Below are positions 15,916 to 27,900 of a stretch of 59,612 bases of DNA, piece by piece (the first letter of the stretch is position 1; each line of letters opens with the position of its first letter). This stretch comes from Rhodocyclaceae bacterium. GTDB lineage: Bacteria; Pseudomonadota; Gammaproteobacteria; Burkholderiales; Rhodocyclaceae. Made by a program: the position numbers and the translations under genes. The notes beneath the pieces are model-generated. The model was not told the origin of the DNA. It ran no database searches and saw nothing but the letters and a program-made list of their open reading frames with translations. The stretch lies in the NCBI GenBank assembly GCA_003963315.1, contig RXJP01000009.1, positions 1-59,612 on the forward strand. Reading direction: 5' to 3'.

Positions 15916-18900
15916 ATGGCCAGGAAAGAGACAGTAGCCGCTTTGCATGGCACCTCGACGCCTTCTATGCTGGACGGGATGTTGAATGCGGCAGCCTTGC
16001 GATGGCCCGATGCCATTGCCCTGGAGACGCCCACCCTGCGCCTGGACTACCGGACACTGGCCGACCAGGTGGCGCAACGTGCCGCAACCCTCACGACGGC
16101 CGGCTTCCTGCCCGGCGACAGGATAGGCATCGCCGCTTCCCGTTCGCCGGAAACCGTGATCGCCATCTTGGCCGTCTTGCAAGCCGGGCTCGCCTATGTT
16201 CCCCTTGATCTGACTTATCCCGCCGACCGGCTGCAAGCCATGCTGGCCGATGCCGCCCCCCGCGCCGTGATCGGGGAAGCGGAGGCGATGAACACGCTGG
16301 CGGCCAGGGTCGGTGCCCTGCCGAAGGTGGACCATCCCGCCCCCGTGGCCGCCGCGCCCCATGGCGCGATCGACGGTCTGGCCTATGTGCTGTTCACCTC
16401 CGGCTCCACCGGCCGGCCCAAGGGCGTCGCCATGAGCCGCGGTCCCCTGGCGCATCTGATCGACTGGCATCGAACCCACCCGCGCCTGGGCAAGACGGCC
16501 CGGACGCTGCAATTCGCTCCGCTGTCCTTCGACGTCCATTTCCAGGAAATCCTGTCCTCCATCGCCTGTGGCGGCACCCTGGTCCTGATTCCCGACGACC
16601 ACCGCCGCGACCCCGAATTGCTGCGCCAGGCCCTGGCCGATATGCGTGTGGACCGGCTGTTCCTGCCCTATGTCGCCTTGCAGATGCTGGCCCAGGCGGA
16701 CGAGGCAGCCCTGGCCACAGGCGCGGCACGCCTCGTCCTGGCCGATGTGGTCAGCGCCGGCGAACAACTCCAGGTCACTCCGAGCATCCGCGCCCTCTTT
16801 GAACGCCAGCCCGGGGCGGTTCTGCACAACCACTACGGCCCCACCGAAAGCCATGTGGTCACGGCTTTCGAATTGAGCGGTCCCGCCGCCCAATGGCCGG
16901 CCATCCCCCCCATCGGCACCGCCCTGCCCCACGTCGAGCTGGCCCTGCGCAACCCCGACAGCGGCGGCATCACCCATGGCGACAGCGGCGAACTCCTGCT
17001 GGGTGGGGCTTGCCTGGCCGAAGGCTATCTGGGACGCCCCGAACTGAGCGCGGAACGTTTCCTCGACAATCCGGCGGGCCTGGCCGGTCGTTGGTATGTC
17101 ACGGGCGATTTGGTGCAACGGGATGCCCAAGGCGTCTACACCTACCTCGGCCGTTGCGACCAACAGCTCAAGGTGGACGGTTTCCGCATCGAACCCGGTG
17201 AAATCGAACTGGCCCTGATGGCCCACGAACAGGTGCGCGATGCCGCCGTCACCGCCCCCGAGCTCCCGGGCGTGGGTCGCCAGTTGCTGGCCCACGTGGT
17301 GCCCCGCGACGGCGCCAATGATTGGCAGAAACTACAGCACGACCTGCGGCAATGGCTGCGCGGCCGGGTGCCGGACTACATGATCCCGGTGCGCTTCCTG
17401 CCGCTGGAACGCATGCCCACCACCCCCAGCGGCAAGATCGACCGGCGCAACCTGCCCCTGCCGGAAGCCCCCGCCAAAGGGGGATTCGGCAAGGATTCCC
17501 CGCGGGAAACCATCCGCCGCCTTTGGCAGGATCTGCTGGGACTGGACAGCATCGCCGACGAAGCCAACCTGTTCGACCTGGGCGCCCGTTCGCTGTTGGT
17601 GATGCGTTTCGTCAGCCAGGCCAAGGCGAGCGGTCTGGCGCTGTCGGTGGCCGATGTATACGACCGACCCACCATCGCTGGCATGGCCCAGCGCCTGGAT
17701 GGCTCAACGCCCCGGACGCAGCGGTCGCGGTCGATACGGGGAGGTGGCGCCGGGGACGGCATCGCCATCGTCGGCCTCGCGGTCAGGGCGGATAACGCCC
17801 ACGACGTGGACACCTTCTGGAACAACCTGCTCAACGACAGGGAAAGCATCCGCCGTTTCTCCCCGGAGGAAATCGACCCGTCGGTGCCGGAATCCCTGCG
17901 CCGGCGTAGCAACTTCGTTGCCGCCCGGGGCGTGCTGGAAGATGCCGACCGCTTCGACGCCGCCTTCTTCGGCATCTCGGCGCGGGAAGCCACGCTGCTG
18001 GACCCGCAACAACGCCTGTTCCTGGAACTGTGCTGGTCGGCTCTGGAGGATGCCGCCGTCGACCCGGCCCGGTTCGAGGGGGACATTGGCGTCTATGCCG
18101 GCACCGCCAACAACACCTACCTGCCCGCCGTCCGCAACGAAGCGCCGGAGTTAATCCAGCAATACGGCGAATTCGCCACCATGCTGGCCAGTGAGAAGGA
18201 CTACGTCGCCACCCGGGCCGCCAACCGTCTCAACCTGCGCGGCCCGGCGGTGTCCATCCATACCGCCTGCTCCACTTCCCTGGTGGCCATCGCCCAGGCC
18301 TGGCACGCCCTGGCCCAGGGCCAGTGCGACATCGCCCTGGCCGGGGGTGTCACCGTGGTGGTGCCCCAGGCTGGCGGCTACCTCCATGTGGAAGGCGGCA
18401 TGGAATCCGCCGACGGCCGCTGCCGCCCCTTTGACGCCGAGGCCTCGGGTACCGTCTTCGCCAGCGGCGGCGGCGTGGTGGCGCTAAAGCGCCTAGGCGA
18501 CGCGGTGGCCGACGGCGATCCCATCTACGCCGTCATCAAGGGCGTTGGCCTCAACAACGACGGTGGCGAAAAAGCCAGCTTCACCGCCCCCAGCGTCACC
18601 GGACAAGCCGCCGCCATCCGCATGGCCCTCGACCATGCCGGTGTGGACGCCCGCAGCATTGGCTACGTCGAGGCCCACGGTACCGGTACCGCCCTCGGCG
18701 ACCCCATCGAAATCGCCGCCCTGACCCGGGCCTGGTCGGAAGACACCGACGACAGGCAGTTCTGCCGCATCGGCTCGGTCAAGGGGCACCTCGGCCACAC
18801 CGTCGCCGCTGCCGGGGTGCTGGGATTGATCAAAGCCGCCCTTGCCCTCCACCGGCAGCGCATCCCGGGCACGCTGCATTTCCGCCAGCCCAATCCGCAG

Positions 18901-21900
18901 ATCGACTTCAGTGCAACGCCGTTCTCCGTCTCGGCTGATGCCACCCCCTGGCCGCGGGAAACCCAGCCACGCCGGGCGGCGGTCAGTTCCTTCGGCGTCG
19001 GCGGCACCAACGCCCATGTGATTGTCGAGGAAGCGCCGATACCCGCCCCCGCCCCGCCGACGCAGGACGCCGTCGGGCTCCACCTCTGGCCCTTGTCCGC
19101 CCGCAGCGCGGAAGCGGCCCTGCAACGGGCGCACGACCTGGCCGACCATCTTGAGCGGCACCCCGGCATTTCGCTGGACGACATCACCGCCACCCTGTGC
19201 CGTGGCCGCCAGCCCATGACCCATCGCCTGGCGGTGGTGGCGACGGATGCGGCCAGCGCCATCGACGCCCTGCGCCGCGCCAAATCCACCACCCAGGCCC
19301 TGGCCAAGCCCCGTCTGGTTTTCCTGTTCTCCGGCCAGGGCTCCCAGCATCCCGGCATGGCGCGCCAACTGGTGGACGCGGTGCCCGCTTTCCGTGACGC
19401 CTTCGACCGCTGCCTGGCCCAGATGCCGCCCACCCTCGCCGCCGACCTGCGCGCCTGGATGGTGGAGTGCGCCCCCGACGACGACGCAGCCGCCGCCCGT
19501 CTGGCGGAAACCCGCCACGCCCAGCCGGCGCTGTTCTGCATCTCCTACAGCCTCGCTGCTTGGCTGGACAGCCTCGGCCTCCGCCCCGACGCCATGATCG
19601 GCCACAGCATCGGCGAATATGCGGCCGCCTGCCACGCCGGCGTCCTTTCCCTGGCTGACGCCGTGGCGGCAGTAATCGCCCGCGGCCAGGCCATGTTCGC
19701 GCAAGCACCCGGCGCCATGCTGGCCGTGCGCGCCGGCGCGGACGCAGTCACAGCCCTGCTGCCCCCGGACGTGGAAATCGCCGCCGCCAACGCCCCCGGC
19801 CTGACCGTGGTCGCCGGCGGTTTCGATGCCATCGACGCCTTCGCCGCCGCCTTGGCCGACCGGGAGATTGAAGCCACCCGACTCAAGGTATCCCACGCTT
19901 TCCATAGCGCCACCATGGACGGCGCCCTGCCCCTGGTGGCCCAGGCTTTGGGCCGCACCCGCCTGGGTGCTCCGGCCACTACCGTCTATTCCTGCGTCAG
20001 CGGCGCCCCCCTGACCGCAGCCGAAGCCACCGATCCGCAATACTGGGCTCGGCAGGTCCGTGCCCCGGTGCAATTCAGTCGCGCGGTGCAGGCCGAACTC
20101 GACCAGGGCGATACGGTTTTCGTCGAAGTTGGTCCCGGCCAGGCCCTGACCGCCCTGGTGCGCCAGCACCGGGACGCACAGAATTCGGCACCCCGCATCG
20201 TTCCCCTGCTCGGCCCCGCCCAGGATCCCGGCGCGCCGGCCGCCCGCGCCCTGCAAGGCGTGGCGGCCCTCTGGTGTTCCGGATTGGAAGTGGCCTGGCC
20301 GGTGCCGGTCCATGCGCCGCGCCTGTCCCTGCCGACCTACCCTTTCCAGGGCGAACGCTACTGGTTCCCTCGCCGCCCGGCAACGGGCGCAATGAACCCC
20401 GCCACCATCACTGCCGCCGGCACCCCATTGCCGGCCGCTCCCCTATCCCCATCCCCAGAGAACACGCCTCCCATGAGCCGCCTCCCCCGCATTGAGCAAG
20501 CGCTCGTCAAGGTCTTCCATGATGTCGCCGGCTTGCCCGCCGACGCCATGGACAACGCAAGCAGTTTCGTGGACCAGGGCCTCGACTCCCTCTCCATGAC
20601 CCAAGTGACCCTGGAGCTGGAGCAAGTCTTCGGCATCAAGCTGCGTTTCCGCCGCCTGCTCGAAGACCTCAACACCCTGGGCAAGCTGGCCGCCTTCCTC
20701 GATACACAGTTACCGGCGGACAAGTTCTCCGCAGCCGCCGTGCCAGCGCCGGTTTCCCCTGCCCCTGCGGCCGCGCCAACGGCAATCCCCTTGCCGACCT
20801 TCGCCAGCCCGGCTCCCGGCGTTGCGCCGCTGGTGGCCGGAGATGCGGTACAGCAGTTGATTCAACAGCAAATGCAATTGATGGCCCAGCAGTTGGCCCT
20901 CCTTTCCGGCCAAGTGCCCGCCGCCGTGCCCGTGGCGCCAGTCTCCGCACCTGCCACATTACCTACCGTGGCACCCGCCGCGCCTCCTCAGGGAAACACC
21001 GCCCCCGCCGTCGCCCTGGTCTCGACGGAAGGCGCAACCGCCCAGGCATCCCTGGTGGAGAAGCCCTTTGGCGCCTCTGCCCGCATCACCTTACAGGCCC
21101 AGACCGACTTCACCCGGGAACAGCGACGCTGGTTGGAGGATTTCATCGCCCGCTACAACGCCAAGACCATAGGCTCGAAGAACTTCAGCCAGAAGTACCG
21201 CAAGGTGATGGCCGACCCGCGGGTGGTCACCGGCTTTAACCCGTTGTGGAAGGACCTGGTCTATCCCATCGTCGCCGACCGCTCCAAGGGGGCGCGGGTG
21301 TGGGATGTGGACGGCAACGAATACATCGACCTGCTTTCCTGCTTTGGCGGCAACCTGCTTGGCTACCAACCCGAGGACGTCACTCGGGCCATGGTGGACC
21401 AGCTCCACGCCGGCATCGAAGTGGGGCCCCAGCACCCCGACGCCGCCACGGTGGCGGAGTTGATTGCCGAGTTCACCGGCATGGAGCGGGTCGCCTTCTG
21501 CAACACCGGTTCCGAAGCGGTGATGGGCGCCATGCGCATCGCCCGCACCGTCACCGGGCGCAAGACCATCGCCATCTTCACCAATTCCTACCACGGCATC
21601 TTCGACGAAGTAATCGTCCGTGGCACCCGCCAATTGCGCTCCCTGTCGGCCGCGCCTGGCATCCTCGCCAACGCGGTGGAAAACGTCTTGGTACTGGACT
21701 ACGACAGCGAGGCGTCCCTGGAGACGCTGCGGGCGCGGGGCCATGAGCTGGCGGCGATCATGATCGAACCGATCCAGAACAAATACCCTACCCTGCAACC
21801 CCGCGCCTTCGTCCAGGCCCTGCGCAAGATCGCCGACGACGCCGGCTGCGCGCTGATCTTCGATGAAGTGGTCACCGGTTTCCGCGTCGGCCCCGGCGGC

Positions 21901-24900
21901 GCCCAGGAGTTCTACGGCGTGCGTGCGGACGTCGCCACCTACGGCAAGGTCATCGGCGGCGGCCTGCCCTTCGCTGCCATCGCCGGCTCCGCCCACTGGC
22001 TGGATGCCCTCGACGGCGGCCACTGGCAGTATGGCGACGATTCCTATCCGGAAGCCGGCGTCACCTACTTCGCCGGCACCTTCGTCCGTCATCCCCTCGC
22101 TCTGGCGGCGGCCAAGGCCACGCTGCTGCACCTCAAACGGGGCGGCCGCCAGTTCTACCAGACCCTGGCCGAGCGCACCCAAGGCATGGTCGACCGCCTT
22201 AATGCCGTCTTCGCCGCCCGTGGCGCCCCGGTCAAGGCCGTTCACTGCGCCTCGCTGTGGCGCCTGAGCTGGGACGACAACCTCAAGTATGTGGGCCTCT
22301 TCTACTACCTGGCCCGCTTCCATGGCCTCCATCTCTACGAGCAGTTCGGCCATTTCGTCACCGAAGCCATGGGCGAAGCGGAAACTGACCGCATTGTGGA
22401 CGTCTTCACCCGCAGCCTCGACGAACTGATGGCCCTGGGATTCATCCAGCCCCGGGACGGCGGAACACCGCCTCCCAAGGGAGGGATGCCCGAAAAACTC
22501 GGCACCAGTCCAGCCACGCAATCGACGCCGATCGCTGCCGCCGCACCGTCCACCCTTTCGCCCGCGCCATCCACGGGTCCTGCGTTGCGCGAAGCCCCCC
22601 TCACCCCTGGACAGACGGAGCGTTGGTTGGCCGCCAGTTTCGATCCTGCCGCCCGCCGCGCCCTCAATGAGTCCTTCTGCCTGAGCCTGTCGGGAGACGT
22701 GGACCCGGTGGCACTGAAAGCCGCGATAGAGGATGTCCTGGCACGGCACGAGGCGTTTCGCCTCCATTTCAACCTGGACCAGCCGCAACAGCTGCTCGAC
22801 GCCCCAGCACCGATTGCCATTGAGTACCACGACCTACGCCATCTGCCCGATGCCGACGGGGCGCTGGATGCCTTCTGCGCCGACGCAAGCCTGCGCGATT
22901 TCCCCCTGGACCAGGCGCCCTTGGCCGCCGTGAGCCTGTTGCGACTGGCCGACGGTCGGGCGGTGGTGCACCTGGTGGCCAGCCACCTGATCTTCGACGG
23001 CTGGGCCTCCAGCGTATTCAACAGCGAACTGGCGGCCGCCTATCACGCCCGCTGCCGAGGACACCCGGCGGCATTGCCGACAGCGGAATCCCCCCTGCGT
23101 TTCGCCAGCGACGAACAACAACGCATGGCAGGACCGGACGGTGAGGAAAGTCTGAACTACTGGCGGCGATGTCTCGCCAATCCGCCCGTCCCCCTTGCCC
23201 TGGGCGACCGCATCCCGCCCACACCGCGCCAATACGCGGCCGACACCCTGCGCAGCCGTATCGACGGCGCGCTGCTGGATGGCCTGCGCCACCAAGCCCG
23301 CCAAGCCGGCGCCACCCTGTTCCAGTTGCTCCTCGGCGCAGTCACCGTGGTGCTGCGCCAAGCTAGCGGGCAGGACGAATTCGTGGTCAGCATTCCTTAC
23401 GCCAGTCAAAACCTCGGACGACATGGCCCGCTCCTCGCCGATGGGGTCCTGGACCTGCCCCTGCGCTTGGGCTGCCATGAAGGGGACAGCGGCGCCACCT
23501 TGCTGGCCCGGGTACGCAACCAGCTCCTGGACGCCCTGGAATATCCCCTGGCCACCCAGGGCACCGTGGCCCGCGCCTTGGGCATCGTCAGTAGTGGCGA
23601 CAGCCCAGCCCTGACCGGCGTCTTCTTCAATCTCAATCCCAAGGTGGACCTGTCCGGCTTCGCCCCCTTGTCCGCCACCATGCACGAAGGCCGCAAACGC
23701 GGCACCCTGCACCAGCTGTTCTTCAATTTCTACGAGCAGGACTCGGCCCTGACCCTGGACCTGCACTACAGCACCGAATTCTTTTCCCCGGAACGGGCGC
23801 GCGACCTGGTGGACGCCCTGCGCGCCGTCTGCGCCTGCCTGGCCCGTGACCTCGAGACACCCCTGAACGCAGACGCAGCCGGCCGCCTGGATCAACGCCT
23901 GAAACAGTGGAACGCCACCGAAGCCCCCCTCGAAGCCCATCCCCGCATCGAACGCTGGGTCGCCCGCCAGGCGGGCGCCACCCCCGACGCCATCGCCGTC
24001 GAATGCCGTGACGGCAGCCTCAGCTACCAAGCCCTGGATACCCGCGCCAATCGCTATGCCCAACTGCTGCGCAGCCGCGGCATCGGCCCGGGAAGCCGCG
24101 TCGGCCTGTGCCTGAGCCGGGGCGTGGAACTCCTGCCGGCGCTGCTGGGCGTGCTCAAGAGCGGCGCCGCCTATGTGCCCCTCGATCCCGGCTTCCCCCG
24201 GGACAGGCTTCACTATATGGCGGAAGATGCCGGCGTCGCCTTGGTCATCACCGAAGCCGCCCATGCCGACAAGACCGGCGTGCCCCGTGCGCTGCAGCTA
24301 CGCACCGACGAGGATGCCGGCCACATCGCCGCCGCACCCGACCAGCCGCCGCTCCTGCCGGCCCAGGCGGAAGACGCCACCGCCTACGTCATCTACACCT
24401 CCGGCTCCACTGGCAAGCCCAAAGGGGTCGTCCTGCCCCAGCGCGCGGTGTGCAACTTCCTCGCCAGCATGCGCCGCGAGCCGGGCCTGACCTCGGCGGA
24501 CAAGCTGCTGGCCGTCACCACCCTGTCCTTCGACATCGCCGTGCTTGAACTGCTGCTGCCCCTCACCTGCGGCGCCCGGGTGGTTATCGCCGAACGGGAA
24601 GACGCCATGGACGGGGAAGCCCTGCGGACCCTGATCGGCCGTCACGGCATCAACGTCATGCAGGCCACCCCGACCACCTGGCACCTGTTACTGGATGCGG
24701 GCTGGCAGGCCCCCCGCGGGTTCAAGGCGCTGTGCGGCGGCGAACCGCTGCCGCCGGCCCTGGCCGCACGCCTGCTGGACGAGGGGATTGAGTTGTGGAA
24801 CATGTATGGCCCCACGGAAACCACCGTGTGGTCCACCCTGGGCCGGGTGGCAGCGGGCCGCAAGATCACCATCGGCCATCCCATCGCCAACACCCAGGTG

Positions 24901-27900
24901 TGGATTCTCGACGACCGCATGAATCCCTGTCCGATCGGAGCTGAAGGCGAAATCTGTATCGGCGGCAGCGGGGTAGCCGCGGGTTATCACAACCGCCCCG
25001 AACTGACGGCGGAACGCTTCGTCGCCGATCCCTTCTCCACTCTGCCCAACGCCCGGCTCTACCGCACCGGTGACCTGGGCCGTTGGCGCGAAGACGGTAC
25101 CCTGGAGCATCTGGGGCGCCTCGACTTCCAGGTGAAGATCCGCGGCTACCGCATCGAACTGGGGGAGATCGAAACCCGCCTGGCGGAACAGGCCGGGGTG
25201 GCCCGCTGCGTCGTCATGGCCCGGGAAGACCAGCCCGGCGATGTCGCCCTGGTGGCCTATGCGGTGCCCCGTGCCGGCGCCGTGTTGGATGGAGCGGGCC
25301 TGCGCGAATCCCTGCGCACCGACCTGCCCGATTACATGGTGCCCCGCACCGTGCTGGTCCTCGACACCCTACCCCTCCTGCCCAACGGCAAGATCGACCG
25401 TAAGGCCCTGCCGGCCCCAGGAAGCACCGCAACCGTTGCGCCCCCCCCTGCCCCTGCATCCGACGGCAAGCCGGCGGGAACGCCGGGCAACCTGGTCCAG
25501 ACCATCGCCGCCGCCATGGCAAAAGTGCTGGGCATCGCAACCGTGGCCGACCACGACAATTTTTTCAACCTGGGCGGCCATTCCCTGCTCGCCGCCAAGC
25601 TGTCCGCCGACCTGGTGGCCGCCGTCGGCCACCGACCCAGCCTGCGCGTCATCTTCGAATCCCCCACGCCGGCGACCCTGGCCCGCGCCCTGCTGGGCGC
25701 GACGGCAACCGCGCCGGTCACGGCCAACGCGATCCCAGTTCGCGCCGAACAGGATGTGGCGCCGCTGTCCATCATGCAGCAACGCATCTGGTTCCTCGAA
25801 AGCCTGAGCCCCGGCATGATGGCCCACAACATGCCCAGCGGCCACCTCCTCAGCGGCCCCCTGGACGTGGCAGCCTTCAAGCGCGCCTTCGCCCTCGTGG
25901 TCCAGCGCCAATCGGTGCTGCGTACCCATGTCGAACGCACGGCCAGCGGCGACCGGCAACGCATCAGGGAAACGCTGGAAAGCGACCTGCTGCCCGTGGA
26001 CGACCTGACCCGCCTGTCGCCGGACAAGCAGCAGGCCACCATGGCCCGAACCATCGAACAATTGGTGCACCAGCCCTTCCACCTCGAACAGGGTCCCTTG
26101 TTCGTCGCCCGCCTGTTCCGCCTCGCCCCGGACCGCCACGGTTTCTTTTTCTCCGCCCATCACCTGATCTGGGACGGCGCCTCCTTCGACCTGTTCTATA
26201 ACGAGATGGCCGAGGCTTATGCCGCCTGCCTGGCCGGCCGCGCGCCGCAACTACCGGCCCTGACCGTGAGCTACGGCGATTTCGCCGCCTGGCACGCCAC
26301 CTGGCTCAGCGGCGCCGAATTGGAACGACAGACCCGCTACTGGACCGAGCAACTGACCCCGCTCCCGCCGCCCCTTGACCTGCCCACAGACCGTCCCCGT
26401 CCAGCGCAGATGAGCGGCCAGGGCAGCGCCTACCAGTTCAACCTGCCCGGCCGTATCGCCGCCGTGATACGGGAACAGGCCGTGCGCCAGGGCCGTACCC
26501 CCTATGTGACCCTGCTCGCCGCCTATGCCCTGGTACTGCACCGCCTTTGCCAGCAGGACGACTTCGTCGTCGGTACGCCGGTGCGCGGCCGCGAACAGCC
26601 GGCCCTCGAACCCCTGATGGGATTCTTCGTCAACATGCTGCCCCTGCGATTGACGGTGGACTCCACCCTGCGCTTCAGTGACTGGCTGACCTCCATCCAG
26701 CAACAGGTGGTCACCTCCTTCAGTTGCCCCGACGTACCCTTCGAGCACCTGGTGCGGGCGCTCAAGGTACCCAGGGATGGCAGCCGACCGCCGATCCACC
26801 AGGTCAGCTTTTCCTATCAGGATGTGCGCGAACGCCCCACCCGCTGGGGCAATGTGGACCATCAGCGCATGGAAACCCCGCTGCTCGGTTCGACCCAGGA
26901 TCTCGGCCTGTGGTGCGTGGAAACCCGCGATCACATCGAATACGTATTCACCTTCAACACCGATGTGCTGGACACCGCCTCGGTGGCCCTCATCGCCCAG
27001 CGCCTGGCATCGGTACTGGAACAGATTGCAGCCAACCCGGACCTGCCCCTGGCCGACTACGACGTGGCAACGCCGGCCGAACGGGCCTTGCTGGCCCAAT
27101 GGAACGCCACGGATCGCGACTACGACCGCGCCGCTTCCCTGGCCGGGCTCGTTGCCGCCCAGGCCGCCCGCTCGCCGCAAGCGACAGCCCTCGCCAAGTC
27201 GGATGGCGCACGCATGAGCTACGCCGAGTTGGAGCAGCGGACCAACCGCCTGGCCCGGCAGTTGCGGGCGCGGGGCATTGCCCGGGGGGCACGGGTAGGC
27301 CTGTGCCTGGAACGCGGCCTGGACATGGTGGTCGCCCTGTTGGCCTGCCTCAAGGCCGGCGCCGCCTACGTGCCCCTTGACCCCGCCTATCCCGCCGATC
27401 GCCTCGACTTCATGGCGAAGGACGCGGGGCTCGCCTTGTTGATCAGCCAGACGGCATGGCAACACGCCGTGCATTGGCCGCGGGATCAAGTCCTGCTGCT
27501 GGATGGGGACGCCGCCGCCATCGCGGCCGAGACGGATGCGCCCTTGGCGCCGGATGCAAGCCGTGACGCCCGCCCCGAGGACCCAGCCTATGTGATCTAC
27601 ACCTCCGGCTCCACCGGAAAACCCAAGGGCGTGATGGTGCCCCAGGGCGCCGTGGTCAATTTCCTCGTCACCATGGCCAGGGAGCCCGGCCTCGGGGCGA
27701 AGGACCGCCTGGTGGCGGTGACGACCTTGTCCTTCGACATCGCCGTACTCGAACTGTTGCTGCCGCTCACCGTGGGCGCCACCGCCATCCTGGCCAGCGC
27801 CGATCAGGTGATGGACGGCAAGGCCCTGCGCGACCTGGTGGAGCAACAGCAAGCGACGGCGATGCAAGCCACGCCCTCCGCCTGGCGCATGCTGATCGCT

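Noticed and set aside
18493-22830. Long minus-strand frames (606 and 579 codons) opposite KS, AT and aminotransferase domains
   Set aside because: They mirror high-GC codon bias of the real gene and contain no recognisable motif or ribosome binding site.
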